A stretch of 25,494 bases of DNA, from IMG/VR virus record IMGVR_UViG_3300032242_001988, positions 1-25,494 of that record. One strand, written 5' to 3'. Made by a program: the position numbers and the translations under genes. Origin of the DNA: a virus. The notes under the pieces were generated by a model that did not search any database, had not been told where the DNA came from, and saw only the letters and a program-made list of their open reading frames with translations. Of this stretch, positions 7,406-14,267 are shown one piece after another; within the stretch, counting starts at the first letter, position 1; every line of letters begins with the position of its first letter.

Positions 7406-7556
7406 AAAATCTTTTTATTTTATATTTTTTAATCCAATTATATAATTGTCTTTCTTCAATCCCAATTAATTTAGCGGCCTCTAAAATAGTATCTGCTTTA
7501 TTTAATGCCTTAATTGCAATTTGTTTGTAGTTGTGTTCAAAATTTAGTATTTCCAT
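7362..7556 (-). CDS. Small Fis-type helix-turn-helix protein
   Basis: A 64-residue protein whose core ILEAAKLIGIEERQLYNWIK (residues about 24-43) matches the Fis/NtrC C-terminal helix-turn-helix pattern (AAxxLGIxxxxLYxxxxKxxI), followed by a basic tail. It probably binds DNA as a dimer, as a regulator or as a small terminase- or replication-related factor. Its ATG shares a base with the stop of the upstream gene (TAATG), and it overlaps the downstream gene. Confidence 0.65.
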   Translation of the reverse strand: MEILNFEHNYKQIAIKALNKADTILEAAKLIGIEERQLYNWIKKYKIKRFYGEDVQGGRVAKKV

Positions 7557-7774
7557 TATTCTGCTTTTATGTGTCTGATGGCAAATTCTTTTTTATAATT
7601 TTCAATATATATTCTTTCTCTATTTGCGATTACTCTTCTCAACACATTATCACTTATACCTAATTTAGCACAGGCTTTTTTTGCGGTATCAAATTCAATT
7701 CTTTTTTCTCTTCTTTCTTTTAGGTCGGTTATACTTGTGTCATATAATGCGACTCCAAACTTTATAACGTTCAT
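7556..7774 (-). CDS. Small putative DNA-binding protein
   Basis: A 72-residue basic protein. Residues about 30-52 (AKKACAKLGISDNVLRRVIA) look like a helix-turn-helix, followed by a basic helix, as in small phage regulators. A TAACTTTG promoter element lies four bases before its ATG, so it may head a unit that is also read from upstream. It follows the primase-helicase stop by 26 bases and is joined to the next gene by TAATG. The name is based on pattern only. Confidence 0.5.
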   Translation of the reverse strand: MNVIKFGVALYDTSITDLKERREKRIEFDTAKKACAKLGISDNVLRRVIANRERIYIENYKKEFAIRHIKAE

Positions 7775-7778
7775 GTCG

Positions 7779-7811
7779 CAAAGTTATTATTTTAGTTTAT
7801 TAAAATGGCAA
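7779..7811 (-). promoter_or_regulatory. Promoter (TTG-N22-TAACTTTG), near-leaderless
   Basis: On the minus strand TTG at 7811-7809 and TAACTTTG at 7786-7779 are 22 bases apart, inside the 17-23 range described for Flavobacteria. Only CGAC separates the element from the ATG at 7774. It overlaps the last codons of the helicase gene, so the small genes downstream may be expressed separately. Confidence 0.5.
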
Positions 7812-9644
7812 TTCTTGCATAATTTTTTCTAATTCTTCTTCAGTTGGTGGAACATAATCTATCTTAGGCTCTACCCTTCCTTCTCTTTTTATTGGAAGCC
7901 AACCATACTCATCAGTAAACTCAATACCATCTTTCATCACAAGTTTAATCATCTGGCCCCTAGGCGTTGTATTACCACCAGTGTCTTTGTTACGCATCTT
8001 GTTTACATATATTTCGGTTATCATCCAAGTCTGAGGGTCTTGAATATTTCTATTCATTGTCAAGAATATATCAGCCTTGTTATAAAGTACGGCACCCCCA
8101 TCGGCATCAGCTGGCCAAGGAATTAGTTGATTCCCATCCTTATCCCTTTCTCTTTGAGATTGGCTCCTAGTATGTAAGGCAACAAATATTGATATGTTTG
8201 TTCTTTTGGTAAACAAAAGCATATCAGTATACATCTCCATATCATTGTCATACTTAGAATTACCCTTAACCTTTAGGGCGTTGATTGGGTCAATAAACAT
8301 TCCTTTTATAGAATGGAATTTAGATACTTTTTCAGCGTATTTAAGGAGGTCATCATAAGAATGCATCGTATCGTTGTTGATAAAGTACATCCTTTCGTTA
8401 ACCCACTTCAAGGCCTCTTGAAATTCAAACTCAGAACACTCTTTAATCTTCTTTCCTACATAATGCTCTACCATTCTCATCTTTACAGAGGAGGTTCTAT
8501 TTTCTCCCGTATAGACCACCCACCCCCAATCGTATTTATAGGAGGATAAGAATATCAGCCAAAAGGTTAAGGCAGTCTTGCCGGTATGGGCGTGAGAAAG
8601 TAGGGCATAAAACTCTCCCTCCTTAAGTAAAAGATATTTGTCCATATCAGTATACCCAAAAGGTAATCCCATAGGGATAAGCCCAGCTCTATATCTTCTT
8701 ATGTACTCTTCATCAGCCTTGTTACTTACCAAGAATGAAAGCTCCTCATCTATCAGACCCAATTCCTCAATAGCTGTCCTTTCGTAGGTGGCAAGTTCAT
8801 TAATAGGCATATACTGACCAGCTTTTACCCCATCAGCTACCGCTTGAATCTCAATTTCAGCCTCTTGAGGGCCAAATTTCTTTAAAACCTCGTACTCTAA
8901 AACTTTCTGTGCTATGGACTCCTCTACAAGGCCTCCAGAAACCCATCCTCCGACCAAATAAGCGGCTTTAATTACCGAATGGTGTCTTTTCCCTATCTCA
9001 GCCTTTTGTATCATTTTTGAGGCTATATTGAGCTTTGCGTAGTCAGTACTAACGCCAGTCATTAGTATCCCCTCATTATGGATGTTCTCTATAACCTCAA
9101 AGAACGTTTTACTATCATAATTAATGTAGATGTTAGGGTCATAAGAAAAGAATAAAATCCTTGATGGGTTACGAGCCGTTGGGTCAAACATTGGATATCT
9201 CTTGAGCAAGGCATTATAATGTTGCTCGTGCTTATTGCCATCAGCTATCTTGATTAATCCGTGGAGCCCAGTCCCAGAAGGAGATACCCATAGGGCATAA
9301 ATAAAGGGGTCTTTCTTGGCCTCCTCCTTGTACTTTTCTACATCAATGTCATCCACATCAAATGGGATAAACTTTGAATGTATGCTTAAGGAATTATCAT
9401 TACGAAATGATTCGTAGATAGTTCCATCTTCCCTAGTTTTTCTAATGGGTATGGTAAACTCTCCAGCAAATAACACGCAAGGCAATTCTTTTTTTAGCTG
9501 AGTTATTACCTCCTGATCTGTCTCTTGCCTTATCCTTTCTACTTGCTCTTTAACCTTACCATTTTTAATACCATCCAAAACATTTTGTAAGTTAACCTTA
9601 TAGGGGTTGCCTATGTCACTATACTTTTTGAAGATTGTTACCAT
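7800..9644 (-). CDS. Primase-helicase fusion: BT4734-like primase domain plus DnaB-type helicase
   Basis: A 614-residue protein likely to prime and unwind DNA at the phage fork. Residues about 50-190 resemble the BT4734-like (VirE N-terminal) archaeo-eukaryotic primase fold: FDVDDID with Asp96 and Asp98, then SPSGTGLHG with His128. Residues about 325-600 form a RecA/DnaB-type ATPase: Walker A SHAHTGKT (350-357, Ser in place of the first Gly) and Walker B GMFIDPINAL (448-457). It ends in EKIMQELPF, an SSB-like tip. The start overlaps the end of the DnaA-like gene by 26 bases. The fusion and domain order mimic T7 gp4 with an unrelated primase; that comparison is mine. Confidence 0.8.
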   Translation of the reverse strand: MVTIFKKYSDIGNPYKVNLQNVLDGIKNGKVKEQVERIRQETDQEVITQLKKELPCVLFAGEFTIPIRKTREDGTIYESFRNDNSLSIHSKFIPFDVDDIDVEKYKEEAKKDPFIYALWVSPSGTGLHGLIKIADGNKHEQHYNALLKRYPMFDPTARNPSRILFFSYDPNIYINYDSKTFFEVIENIHNEGILMTGVSTDYAKLNIASKMIQKAEIGKRHHSVIKAAYLVGGWVSGGLVEESIAQKVLEYEVLKKFGPQEAEIEIQAVADGVKAGQYMPINELATYERTAIEELGLIDEELSFLVSNKADEEYIRRYRAGLIPMGLPFGYTDMDKYLLLKEGEFYALLSHAHTGKTALTFWLIFLSSYKYDWGWVVYTGENRTSSVKMRMVEHYVGKKIKECSEFEFQEALKWVNERMYFINNDTMHSYDDLLKYAEKVSKFHSIKGMFIDPINALKVKGNSKYDNDMEMYTDMLLFTKRTNISIFVALHTRSQSQRERDKDGNQLIPWPADADGGAVLYNKADIFLTMNRNIQDPQTWMITEIYVNKMRNKDTGGNTTPRGQMIKLVMKDGIEFTDEYGWLPIKREGRVEPKIDYVPPTEEELEKIMQELPF

Positions 9645-10068
9645 ATAATTCGTTGTGATATTTCCAAAGTTCGTTTTCTAATTTCTTAATTTTCATTCTA
9701 TAATCTATTTCTGTTGCCATCCAATTGGTGGCCGACTTGATACTATTAATTACTGAGGTGTGGTCCTTTAAGCCAACATATTCAGCAATTTCCCTTAGGG
9801 ATAATCCAGTAAACTTTTTTAGTAAATAAGCACAAGCGTGTCTTGCATTTATAATCTCTCTCTTTCTACTTTTTACTACAAAGTCAACCCCAAATTCTTC
9901 CTTAACCAATTGAATAATCTTATCGTGAGCAATAGGAAATGATATTTCAGTAAAGTCTTCTTTAATACCTTTTAGCATTACACTTGACTCGTGAATGAAA
10001 TATCTACACCTAACAATAATATCATTTAACTCCCCAATGGCCATCGTCACCTTTTCTTTTTTTGTCAT
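9619..10068 (-). CDS. Stand-alone DnaA domain IV (origin-binding) protein
   Basis: A 149-residue protein whose residues about 51-125 match the DnaA C-terminal DNA-binding domain: ARHACAYLLKKFTGLSLREI, then AEYVGLKDHTSVINSIKSA, the latter holding the DnaA signature (G-x-DHTTV). There is no AAA+ ATPase domain; the first 50 residues are helical and could bind another protein. It should recognise an origin and may hand over the primase-helicase encoded just downstream, whose start it overlaps by 26 bases. A role as repressor, or in decoying host DnaA, is also conceivable. It joins the upstream gene by an ATGA overlap. Confidence 0.85.
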   Translation of the reverse strand: MTKKEKVTMAIGELNDIIVRCRYFIHESSVMLKGIKEDFTEISFPIAHDKIIQLVKEEFGVDFVVKSRKREIINARHACAYLLKKFTGLSLREIAEYVGLKDHTSVINSIKSATNWMATEIDYRMKIKKLENELWKYHNELYGNNLQKV

Positions 10069-10718
10069 ATATACTTGTTTAATTGTTCTTTATAATATTC
10101 GTGTGTTCTCTTCATCCAATCAATAGGTACTCCTTTGCTGAAATATTTAGACTTATAATTAGTCATCATATAGGCTTGTATCTCATCATCAATAACAGAT
10201 TTGTTATATCCTAATATAATTAGATTGTCTTTAAATATTTTTTTATATTTTTTTGGTATCAATGAGGTAAGAACATCTGCTGTCTCTTTATAGATTTTAC
10301 TTGTGTAATACAAAGCGTGGCATATCTCGTGTTTAAATGTACTACCACTATTAGCCTTGGTGCCTATGATATAACTGCTTAGGCTATAATTATGATTCCT
10401 AAGAATCTCATCTATAATTTCCTCCATTACATCATCATAAGGTGTCTTATTTTTAATAGCAATCATACAATTAACTGCCACCTTAAAAGGTATGTTGAAG
10501 CCGCTCCAATCCTTAGCATAGGTAAAGGAGTTTTTATTTTTCATAGAATACCACCTTACATACTCCCACATATCAAAGTCGGTTTCAACAAATTGTTCGC
10601 TATCTGATTCATAGAATTCTTGTACCCTACAAAATAGCATAGCCCTATCGTAGTCATTAGGGACAATAACAGCAAATATATTGTCTTTTATTTCTTTAAG
10701 GGTATATTCTATTTTCAT
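10065..10718 (-). CDS. HExxH protein, putative zinc metallopeptidase
   Basis: A 217-residue protein carrying FKHEICHALYY (His130, Glu131, His134) and, about 45 residues later, VIDDEIQAYMM (Glu179), which could be the third zinc ligand of a gluzincin. The N-terminal 100 residues are not recognised. It lies between the RecE-like nuclease (TAATG junction) and the DnaA-like gene (ATGA overlap), so it is produced with the replication proteins. Target unknown; it is the second HExxH protein in this window and is not an obvious duplicate of the 103-residue one. Confidence 0.6.
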   Translation of the reverse strand: MKIEYTLKEIKDNIFAVIVPNDYDRAMLFCRVQEFYESDSEQFVETDFDMWEYVRWYSMKNKNSFTYAKDWSGFNIPFKVAVNCMIAIKNKTPYDDVMEEIIDEILRNHNYSLSSYIIGTKANSGSTFKHEICHALYYTSKIYKETADVLTSLIPKKYKKIFKDNLIILGYNKSVIDDEIQAYMMTNYKSKYFSKGVPIDWMKRTHEYYKEQLNKYI

Positions 10719-11482
10719 TAGTCGTTATTTTTAACCCAATAAGGTAGTGATATAATAGGTTTAATTCCTTCCACCATATACCAAAAATCATAAGACATAT
10801 TGAAACATTCTGGATGCTCAAGACAATAGTTAAACCCTACGCACAATCTTTCTAATTCTTTTTTACCATATCTTATAAAATCAGCTGATACTTGAATCAA
10901 ACCATTGTAGTATGGCTCTCCCTTCTCTATTACATAGAACGCGAAATTGCCACCATAAACGGCAGCTTGAATATGATATTGATAATTAAAAAAGTCCTTA
11001 ATAAGGTTATCTATTTGCCCACTCTGAACAGTCTTAATATCTACTACTGAATCAGCCTTAACAATATCCTTAATAGTAATAAAAGGAAGTCCAAAAATCT
11101 CAGAGGCTTCCTTAACCTCCGTCTTAGCCCCACTCATTAGTATCTCAAATTCTGGATTGCTTTTTACATACTCAGCTACCCCAAATATTTCATTGTGTAA
11201 TTTGTCGTCAATCATAGTCTTGCCTACTGACTCCGCTTCTAATCTAGCATAAGTTTCTTTGCCATCTTTAGTACGCATATCTAACTTAGGAATAACAACA
11301 AACTGATTGTTGAACTCTTGTGGTTGTAATAGCATACAATGTAATGCTGACCCGTAAGTCAAAGCTGGTGTAGTTTCTTTAGGCTTGTTTCGGTAATTTA
11401 TAAAATGCCTTGGACTTTTAGCAAACTCTTTTATTGAAGAGTAGCTTAATGGTCTGTCATACAAATCTTGTAGTGTTATCAT
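10718..11482 (-). CDS. RecE-like PD-(D/E)xK exonuclease (DUF3799-type)
   Basis: A 254-residue protein resembling the nuclease domain of exodeoxyribonuclease VIII (RecE). Motifs in order: YSSIKEFAKSPRHFINYR (14-31), GSALH (44-48), an acidic patch VKEASE (123-128), KDI (Asp139), VDIKT (Asp148, Lys150) and YHIQAAVY (Gln172, Tyr176, the QxxxY motif). Such enzymes resect 5' ends to give 3' tails for an annealing protein. The ERF annealing gene lies in the same operon upstream, separated by the methyltransferase and nuclease genes. The spacing between GLPF and KDI is shorter than I expect for the family, so the exact catalytic residues are less sure. Confidence 0.75.
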   Translation of the reverse strand: MITLQDLYDRPLSYSSIKEFAKSPRHFINYRNKPKETTPALTYGSALHCMLLQPQEFNNQFVVIPKLDMRTKDGKETYARLEAESVGKTMIDDKLHNEIFGVAEYVKSNPEFEILMSGAKTEVKEASEIFGLPFITIKDIVKADSVVDIKTVQSGQIDNLIKDFFNYQYHIQAAVYGGNFAFYVIEKGEPYYNGLIQVSADFIRYGKKELERLCVGFNYCLEHPECFNMSYDFWYMVEGIKPIISLPYWVKNND

Positions 11483-11484
11483 AA

Positions 11485-11946
11485 TTATAGTTTAAAAAAT
11501 TTTACATATTTGGTATCAATAAAATAAAACAAAAGGTTGTCTTTCTTGTATCTGTCGTAGGTTCTTTTAAGTTGCCAATGTTCAAATGTATTGTCTCTTA
11601 TAGATGCAAAGTGTGTTCTATCCTTGCTAAGAATAATATGAACATTAGGCTTATCTTTCTTTGAGTTGTATCCAGTAAATGAATTAACAATCATAGTTTT
11701 ATAAGGCCAATTTGTTAAATCAAAATCAGCACCACTATGCTTAACCTCAACAATTAACCTTTGATTATCCTTTGTTATAAATAAATCCCCTTGGTCAGCA
11801 TACCTAGAAAAAGCACCAACCGCATGAGGAGCTATGACAAGATCTGGCATCCCTACCTCATACCCATGCTTTTCAAAATATTCCTTGAATAATACGACAG
11901 CCTCTTGTGATTTTATTAATCTCTCTTTAAATTGTTCGTAGTTCAT
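11485..11946 (-). CDS. Putative PD-(D/E)xK endonuclease next to methyltransferase
   Basis: A 153-residue protein with the restriction-endonuclease-fold pattern DQGDLFIT ... LIVEVKHS: Asp54, Glu67 and Lys69 would bind metal and catalyse cleavage. It begins 20 bases inside the end of the methyltransferase gene, so the two are tightly linked. It could be the restriction partner of that methyltransferase, a phage nuclease for host DNA, or a resolvase; sequence alone does not decide. No DNA-recognition domain is obvious. Confidence 0.6.
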   Translation of the reverse strand: MNYEQFKERLIKSQEAVVLFKEYFEKHGYEVGMPDLVIAPHAVGAFSRYADQGDLFITKDNQRLIVEVKHSGADFDLTNWPYKTMIVNSFTGYNSKKDKPNVHIILSKDRTHFASIRDNTFEHWQLKRTYDRYKKDNLLFYFIDTKYVKFFKL

Positions 11947-12862
11947 CCTCCATAAGTTTTATGGTCTTGAATAATTGTAATGCTACTTGTGGCACTATTG
12001 CATTACCATAGGCCATTATGGATTCTTTTCTCCATTTAGAAAAGGTGATAGAGTCCAATTGGCGGGGAAGCCCATCATCTCCTCCACAAATAGGGGGTTG
12101 AGTTGGGAATTGGCTGAAGTCAAATTCGGAGTCCCATTCAGTATCCTCGCTGACTGCTCTAGGCTCAGCCCCATCTCCTGTCCAGATCTTGTTATATTCT
12201 TTCCATCTGTCAGCGTTCTGTCCCCCTTGAAATCCCTCGTGCAAGGTGTTGGTAGCATCCTCATTATCGCCATTTGTTTTAATGGGTTCTGAAGATTTAC
12301 TCCCTTCTCCTTGTGCCTCTGTTGTGCCGCCTTGAATGTTTCTGGCATCCTTGGTGTGTTCCAATCGTAGGCCGATGGAGTTGGCAACAAACCAAACTCT
12401 GTCTCTTTTATGGGGAGCGTTGACGCTTGCAGCTGGAATAAGAAACGATTGGACTTCATATCCTTCCCTTTCCAAGTCAGCGTGCACCTCGTGGAATACC
12501 ATCCCTTCATTCCAACTAAGGAGTCCACGAACATTCTCGCCAATAACCCATTTGGGTTGGATTTCTTTAATTGCTCTAAGCATCTGAGGAAAGAGATGTC
12601 TTTCATCGTTTTTGCCGAGCCTAAGCCCTGCTGAGCTATATGGTTGACAAGGGAATCCCCCCGTAAGTATGTCAATTTCTCCTCTGTGAATAGAGAAGTC
12701 TGTTTGTTTAATGTCATCGTAACTAATTGAATTTGGGAAATGATGTTTAAGTACCTTTTGTCCGAATGGGTTTTTTTCGCAATGGAACACATTTGTCCAA
12801 CCCATCTTCTCGGCAGCTATTTCAAAGCCACCGATACCGCTGAATAAACTTCCGTGTCTCAT
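11927..12862 (-). CDS. dcm: DNA (cytosine-5) methyltransferase
   Basis: A 311-residue enzyme that transfers a methyl group from S-adenosylmethionine to cytosine C5 in DNA. Motif I is GSLFSGIGGFEIA (4-16), motif IV GGFPCQPYSSAG (68-79) with catalytic Cys72, motif VI ENVRG (109-113), motif VIII RDRVWFVA (153-160), and motif X AYGNAIVPQVALQLF near the end. The region between VIII and X (about 165-275) is the target-recognition part. The protein probably protects phage DNA from host restriction, or pairs with the nuclease gene that overlaps its end. A long second open frame lies inside it on the same strand. Confidence 0.92.
   Translation of the reverse strand: MRHGSLFSGIGGFEIAAEKMGWTNVFHCEKNPFGQKVLKHHFPNSISYDDIKQTDFSIHRGEIDILTGGFPCQPYSSAGLRLGKNDERHLFPQMLRAIKEIQPKWVIGENVRGLLSWNEGMVFHEVHADLEREGYEVQSFLIPAASVNAPHKRDRVWFVANSIGLRLEHTKDARNIQGGTTEAQGEGSKSSEPIKTNGDNEDATNTLHEGFQGGQNADRWKEYNKIWTGDGAEPRAVSEDTEWDSEFDFSQFPTQPPICGGDDGLPRQLDSITFSKWRKESIMAYGNAIVPQVALQLFKTIKLMEDELRTI
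12016..12717 (-). CDS. Long alternative-frame ORF inside the methyltransferase gene (possible overprinted gene)
   Basis: In the +1 frame within the methyltransferase gene an open frame runs from an ATG at 12717 (MTLNKQTSLFTEEK) for 233 codons; an in-frame ATG at 12792 would give 258. The product has protein-like features: two copies of a phrase, GLLPTPSAYDW and MLPTPCTRDF, the segment WYSTRCTLTWKGK, and an end NPLFVEEMMGFPANWT that looks like methyltransferase motif IX. From memory, phage proteins with SLFTEE, LLPTP repeats and MGFPxxWT ends are common beside or inside dcm genes; I could not verify this. If real, it may partner the methyltransferase. The alternative is a chance frame kept open by methyltransferase constraint. 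Confidence 0.45.
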   Translation of the reverse strand: MTLNKQTSLFTEEKLTYLRGDSLVNHIAQQGLGSAKTMKDISFLRCLEQLKKSNPNGLLARMFVDSLVGMKGWYSTRCTLTWKGKDMKSNRFLFQLQASTLPIKETEFGLLPTPSAYDWNTPRMPETFKAAQQRHKEKGVNLQNPLKQMAIMRMLPTPCTRDFKGDRTLTDGKNITRSGQEMGLSLEQSARILNGTPNLTSANSQLNPLFVEEMMGFPANWTLSPFLNGEKNP

Positions 12863-12864
12863 AA

Positions 12865-13407
12865 TTATTTTGTTAAAAGGTCAGCTACTTTTTTAGATAC
12901 ATTGTATTTCTTGCGTACATCTACTAGCTTAAAGCCATTGCTTAATGCACTTTTAACTTTGTCAAATTCATCTGTACCCTCGTTTAACCAAGGTTTTTCT
13001 GGAGTTTTTTCAGCGATGATAGTAATTTCATTTGATGCCTTGTTGCCGTCATCATCCTCATTTTCAATGATTAGGTTAAGCAACCCACTTAAGGAATATC
13101 TTTTTGCATAGGATACAGCCGAGCCATACTCTTGGGCTGATTGTTTGTTAACAACAATTGGGAATATTGAACCCATAGACTCTCCAGTCTCTGAATGCCA
13201 TACCTTTGTTTCAACCAATAGCTGACCCTCAGATAATACATTAGACTGAGTTATTACTAATCCATTATTAATTAATGGCTGTCTAATTGTTTGCTGAATA
13301 GTATCTAAGCTTGCATACTTAGATTTATGGAAAGGGTTATTAGCACCTTTAATAATAGGTTTTACTTGCTTGTTAAATTCAACAAGACTTTTTAATAGAG
13401 CTTTCAT
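12865..13407 (-). CDS. erf: ERF-family single-strand annealing protein
   Basis: A 180-residue protein of the ERF superfamily, which anneals complementary single strands during phage recombination and genome circularisation. Typical features are the N-terminal helix, NPFHKSKYASLDTIQQTIRQ (about 24-43) and SAQEYGSAVSYAKRYSLSGL (about 91-110). The start at 13407 was chosen because the family begins at this Met; an upstream in-frame ATG at 13473 would run back through a terminator. It is preceded by the leader AAACACACACAT. The acid-rich region after 118 (NEDDDGN) and a basic C-terminus (VRKKYNVSKKVADLL) follow. It heads the replication operon and likely works with the RecE-like nuclease. Confidence 0.85.
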   Translation of the reverse strand: MKALLKSLVEFNKQVKPIIKGANNPFHKSKYASLDTIQQTIRQPLINNGLVITQSNVLSEGQLLVETKVWHSETGESMGSIFPIVVNKQSAQEYGSAVSYAKRYSLSGLLNLIIENEDDDGNKASNEITIIAEKTPEKPWLNEGTDEFDKVKSALSNGFKLVDVRKKYNVSKKVADLLTK

Positions 13408-13426
13408 ATGTGTGTGTTTAAATTTT

Positions 13427-13458
13427 AAAAAAAAGGGGGCAAGTAGAAACAAGCCCCC
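13427..13458 (-). terminator. Rho-independent terminator upstream of erf
   Basis: On the minus strand GGGGGC, a 12-base loop and GCCCCC are followed by eight T residues. It ends the string of small genes at 13495-16322 and stands 20 bases before the erf start, so erf needs its own promoter or read-through. No clear TAnnTTTG element was found between the hairpin and the erf ATG. Confidence 0.85.
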
Positions 13459-13494
13459 GTGGGCCATTATCATTCTAAAACAAAGAATAATAGG

Positions 13495-13695
13495 TTAAAT
13501 ATTTTGTCCTTTATCGGTCTTAATTGTACCTGCTATGCCGTGCTTCCAAAAGCTATTAAGAATAGTTACCTCAAGTATTTCATTGATGGTTGTTATAGAC
13601 TCATCATTAAGTAAATTACGAGTAGAGGTTGATATTATTTTTCTTACGCTTTCTTGGACATCGGTAATGATTGTCTCTTGGATATCTTTTATCAT
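13495..13695 (-). CDS. Small protein of unknown function
   Basis: A 66-residue protein, Thr/Ile/Ser rich and helical, with no recognised motif. Last gene before the terminator at 13427-13458. Leader ACCACACATT before the ATG resembles those of erf and the SSB-like gene. The 50-base gap upstream holds TGTGGATTA, one base away from a DnaA box, but it is single and not convincing. Confidence 0.5.
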   Translation of the reverse strand: MIKDIQETIITDVQESVRKIISTSTRNLLNDESITTINEILEVTILNSFWKHGIAGTIKTDKGQNI

Positions 13696-13745
13696 AATGT
13701 GTGGTTTAAGAATTCAAAGTTATAAACAATTGTGGATTACACAAA

Positions 13746-13964
13746 CTATTTAGTAACATTTTTTTCATCTTTTTTTTCAAATTCTTGTAATGTTTCTTTT
13801 TTAATCTCAGATTCTAGGCCTTTTAGAAGTTCAAACTTTGCTATAGCTTGTGGCCCACTTTGTGTGGAGTAAACTGGTTCCCAATAGGTGCCAGTCCATT
13901 TCTCAATGTTATACCAAATGGTTTCCTTAATAACATTGGTTTCTTTTTGTAGTCTAATTTTCAT
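13746..13964 (-). CDS. Small protein of unknown function
   Basis: A 72-residue protein. The middle (ETIWYNIEKWTGTYWEPVYS) has the strand-like look of a small beta domain that many phage accessory proteins share, followed by a Lys/Glu helix (ESEIKKETLQEFEKKDEK). Its start overlaps the stop of the upstream 57-residue gene by 11 bases. Confidence 0.5.
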   Translation of the reverse strand: MKIRLQKETNVIKETIWYNIEKWTGTYWEPVYSTQSGPQAIAKFELLKGLESEIKKETLQEFEKKDEKNVTK

Positions 13965-14127
13965 GTGTTGGTTCTTGAGGGAATAAAATAATTGGTTTAC
14001 TTGGGGTGCTTTTCTTTACTACATCCATAATTTGTTTATATGCTTGTGGGTCATAGAGTAATGAATGATTAATTTCTGTAATAATTACTCTTTTTTCTAC
14101 CTCGTTTAATTGCTGATACTTAGTCAT
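13954..14127 (-). CDS. 57-residue protein of unknown function
   Basis: ATG at 14127-14125 to TAG at 13956-13954 gives a 57-residue protein (begins MTKYQQLNEVEKRVIITEIN). It fills a gap with overlaps on both sides: ATGA with the upstream gene and 11 bases with the downstream one. This perfect fit in the operon is the main reason to call it. No motif is recognised. Confidence 0.6.
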   Translation of the reverse strand: MTKYQQLNEVEKRVIITEINHSLLYDPQAYKQIMDVVKKSTPSKPIILFPQEPTHEN

Positions 14128-14267
14128 TTGTTTTCGTTTGGGTTAATAAATTTTACTATTGGTTTTTTATTATAAGCTCTTTTGGTGTGCATATGCATTC
14201 CGCAGCCTTCACATATTTGATGCTCGTGAGCATAATGCTTGTCTGCTGAAATGTAATTACTTAACAT
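14124..14267 (-). CDS. 47-residue Cys/His-rich protein
   Basis: Start taken at 14267 because this ATG overlaps the upstream stop by 11 bases; a longer open frame exists upstream but lies in another gene. Residues about 14-27 hold HEHQICEGCGMHMH, a cluster of two Cys and several His residues that could bind one zinc ion. The C-terminus is basic (KRAYNKKPIVKF). It ends in an ATGA overlap with the next gene. Possible nucleic-acid binder; unproven. Confidence 0.55.
   Translation of the reverse strand: MLSNYISADKHYAHEHQICEGCGMHMHTKRAYNKKPIVKFINPNENK

Noticed and set aside
13727-13736. TGTGGATTA, one mismatch from a DnaA box
   Set aside because: A single near-match in 25 kb with no cluster; not enough for an origin.
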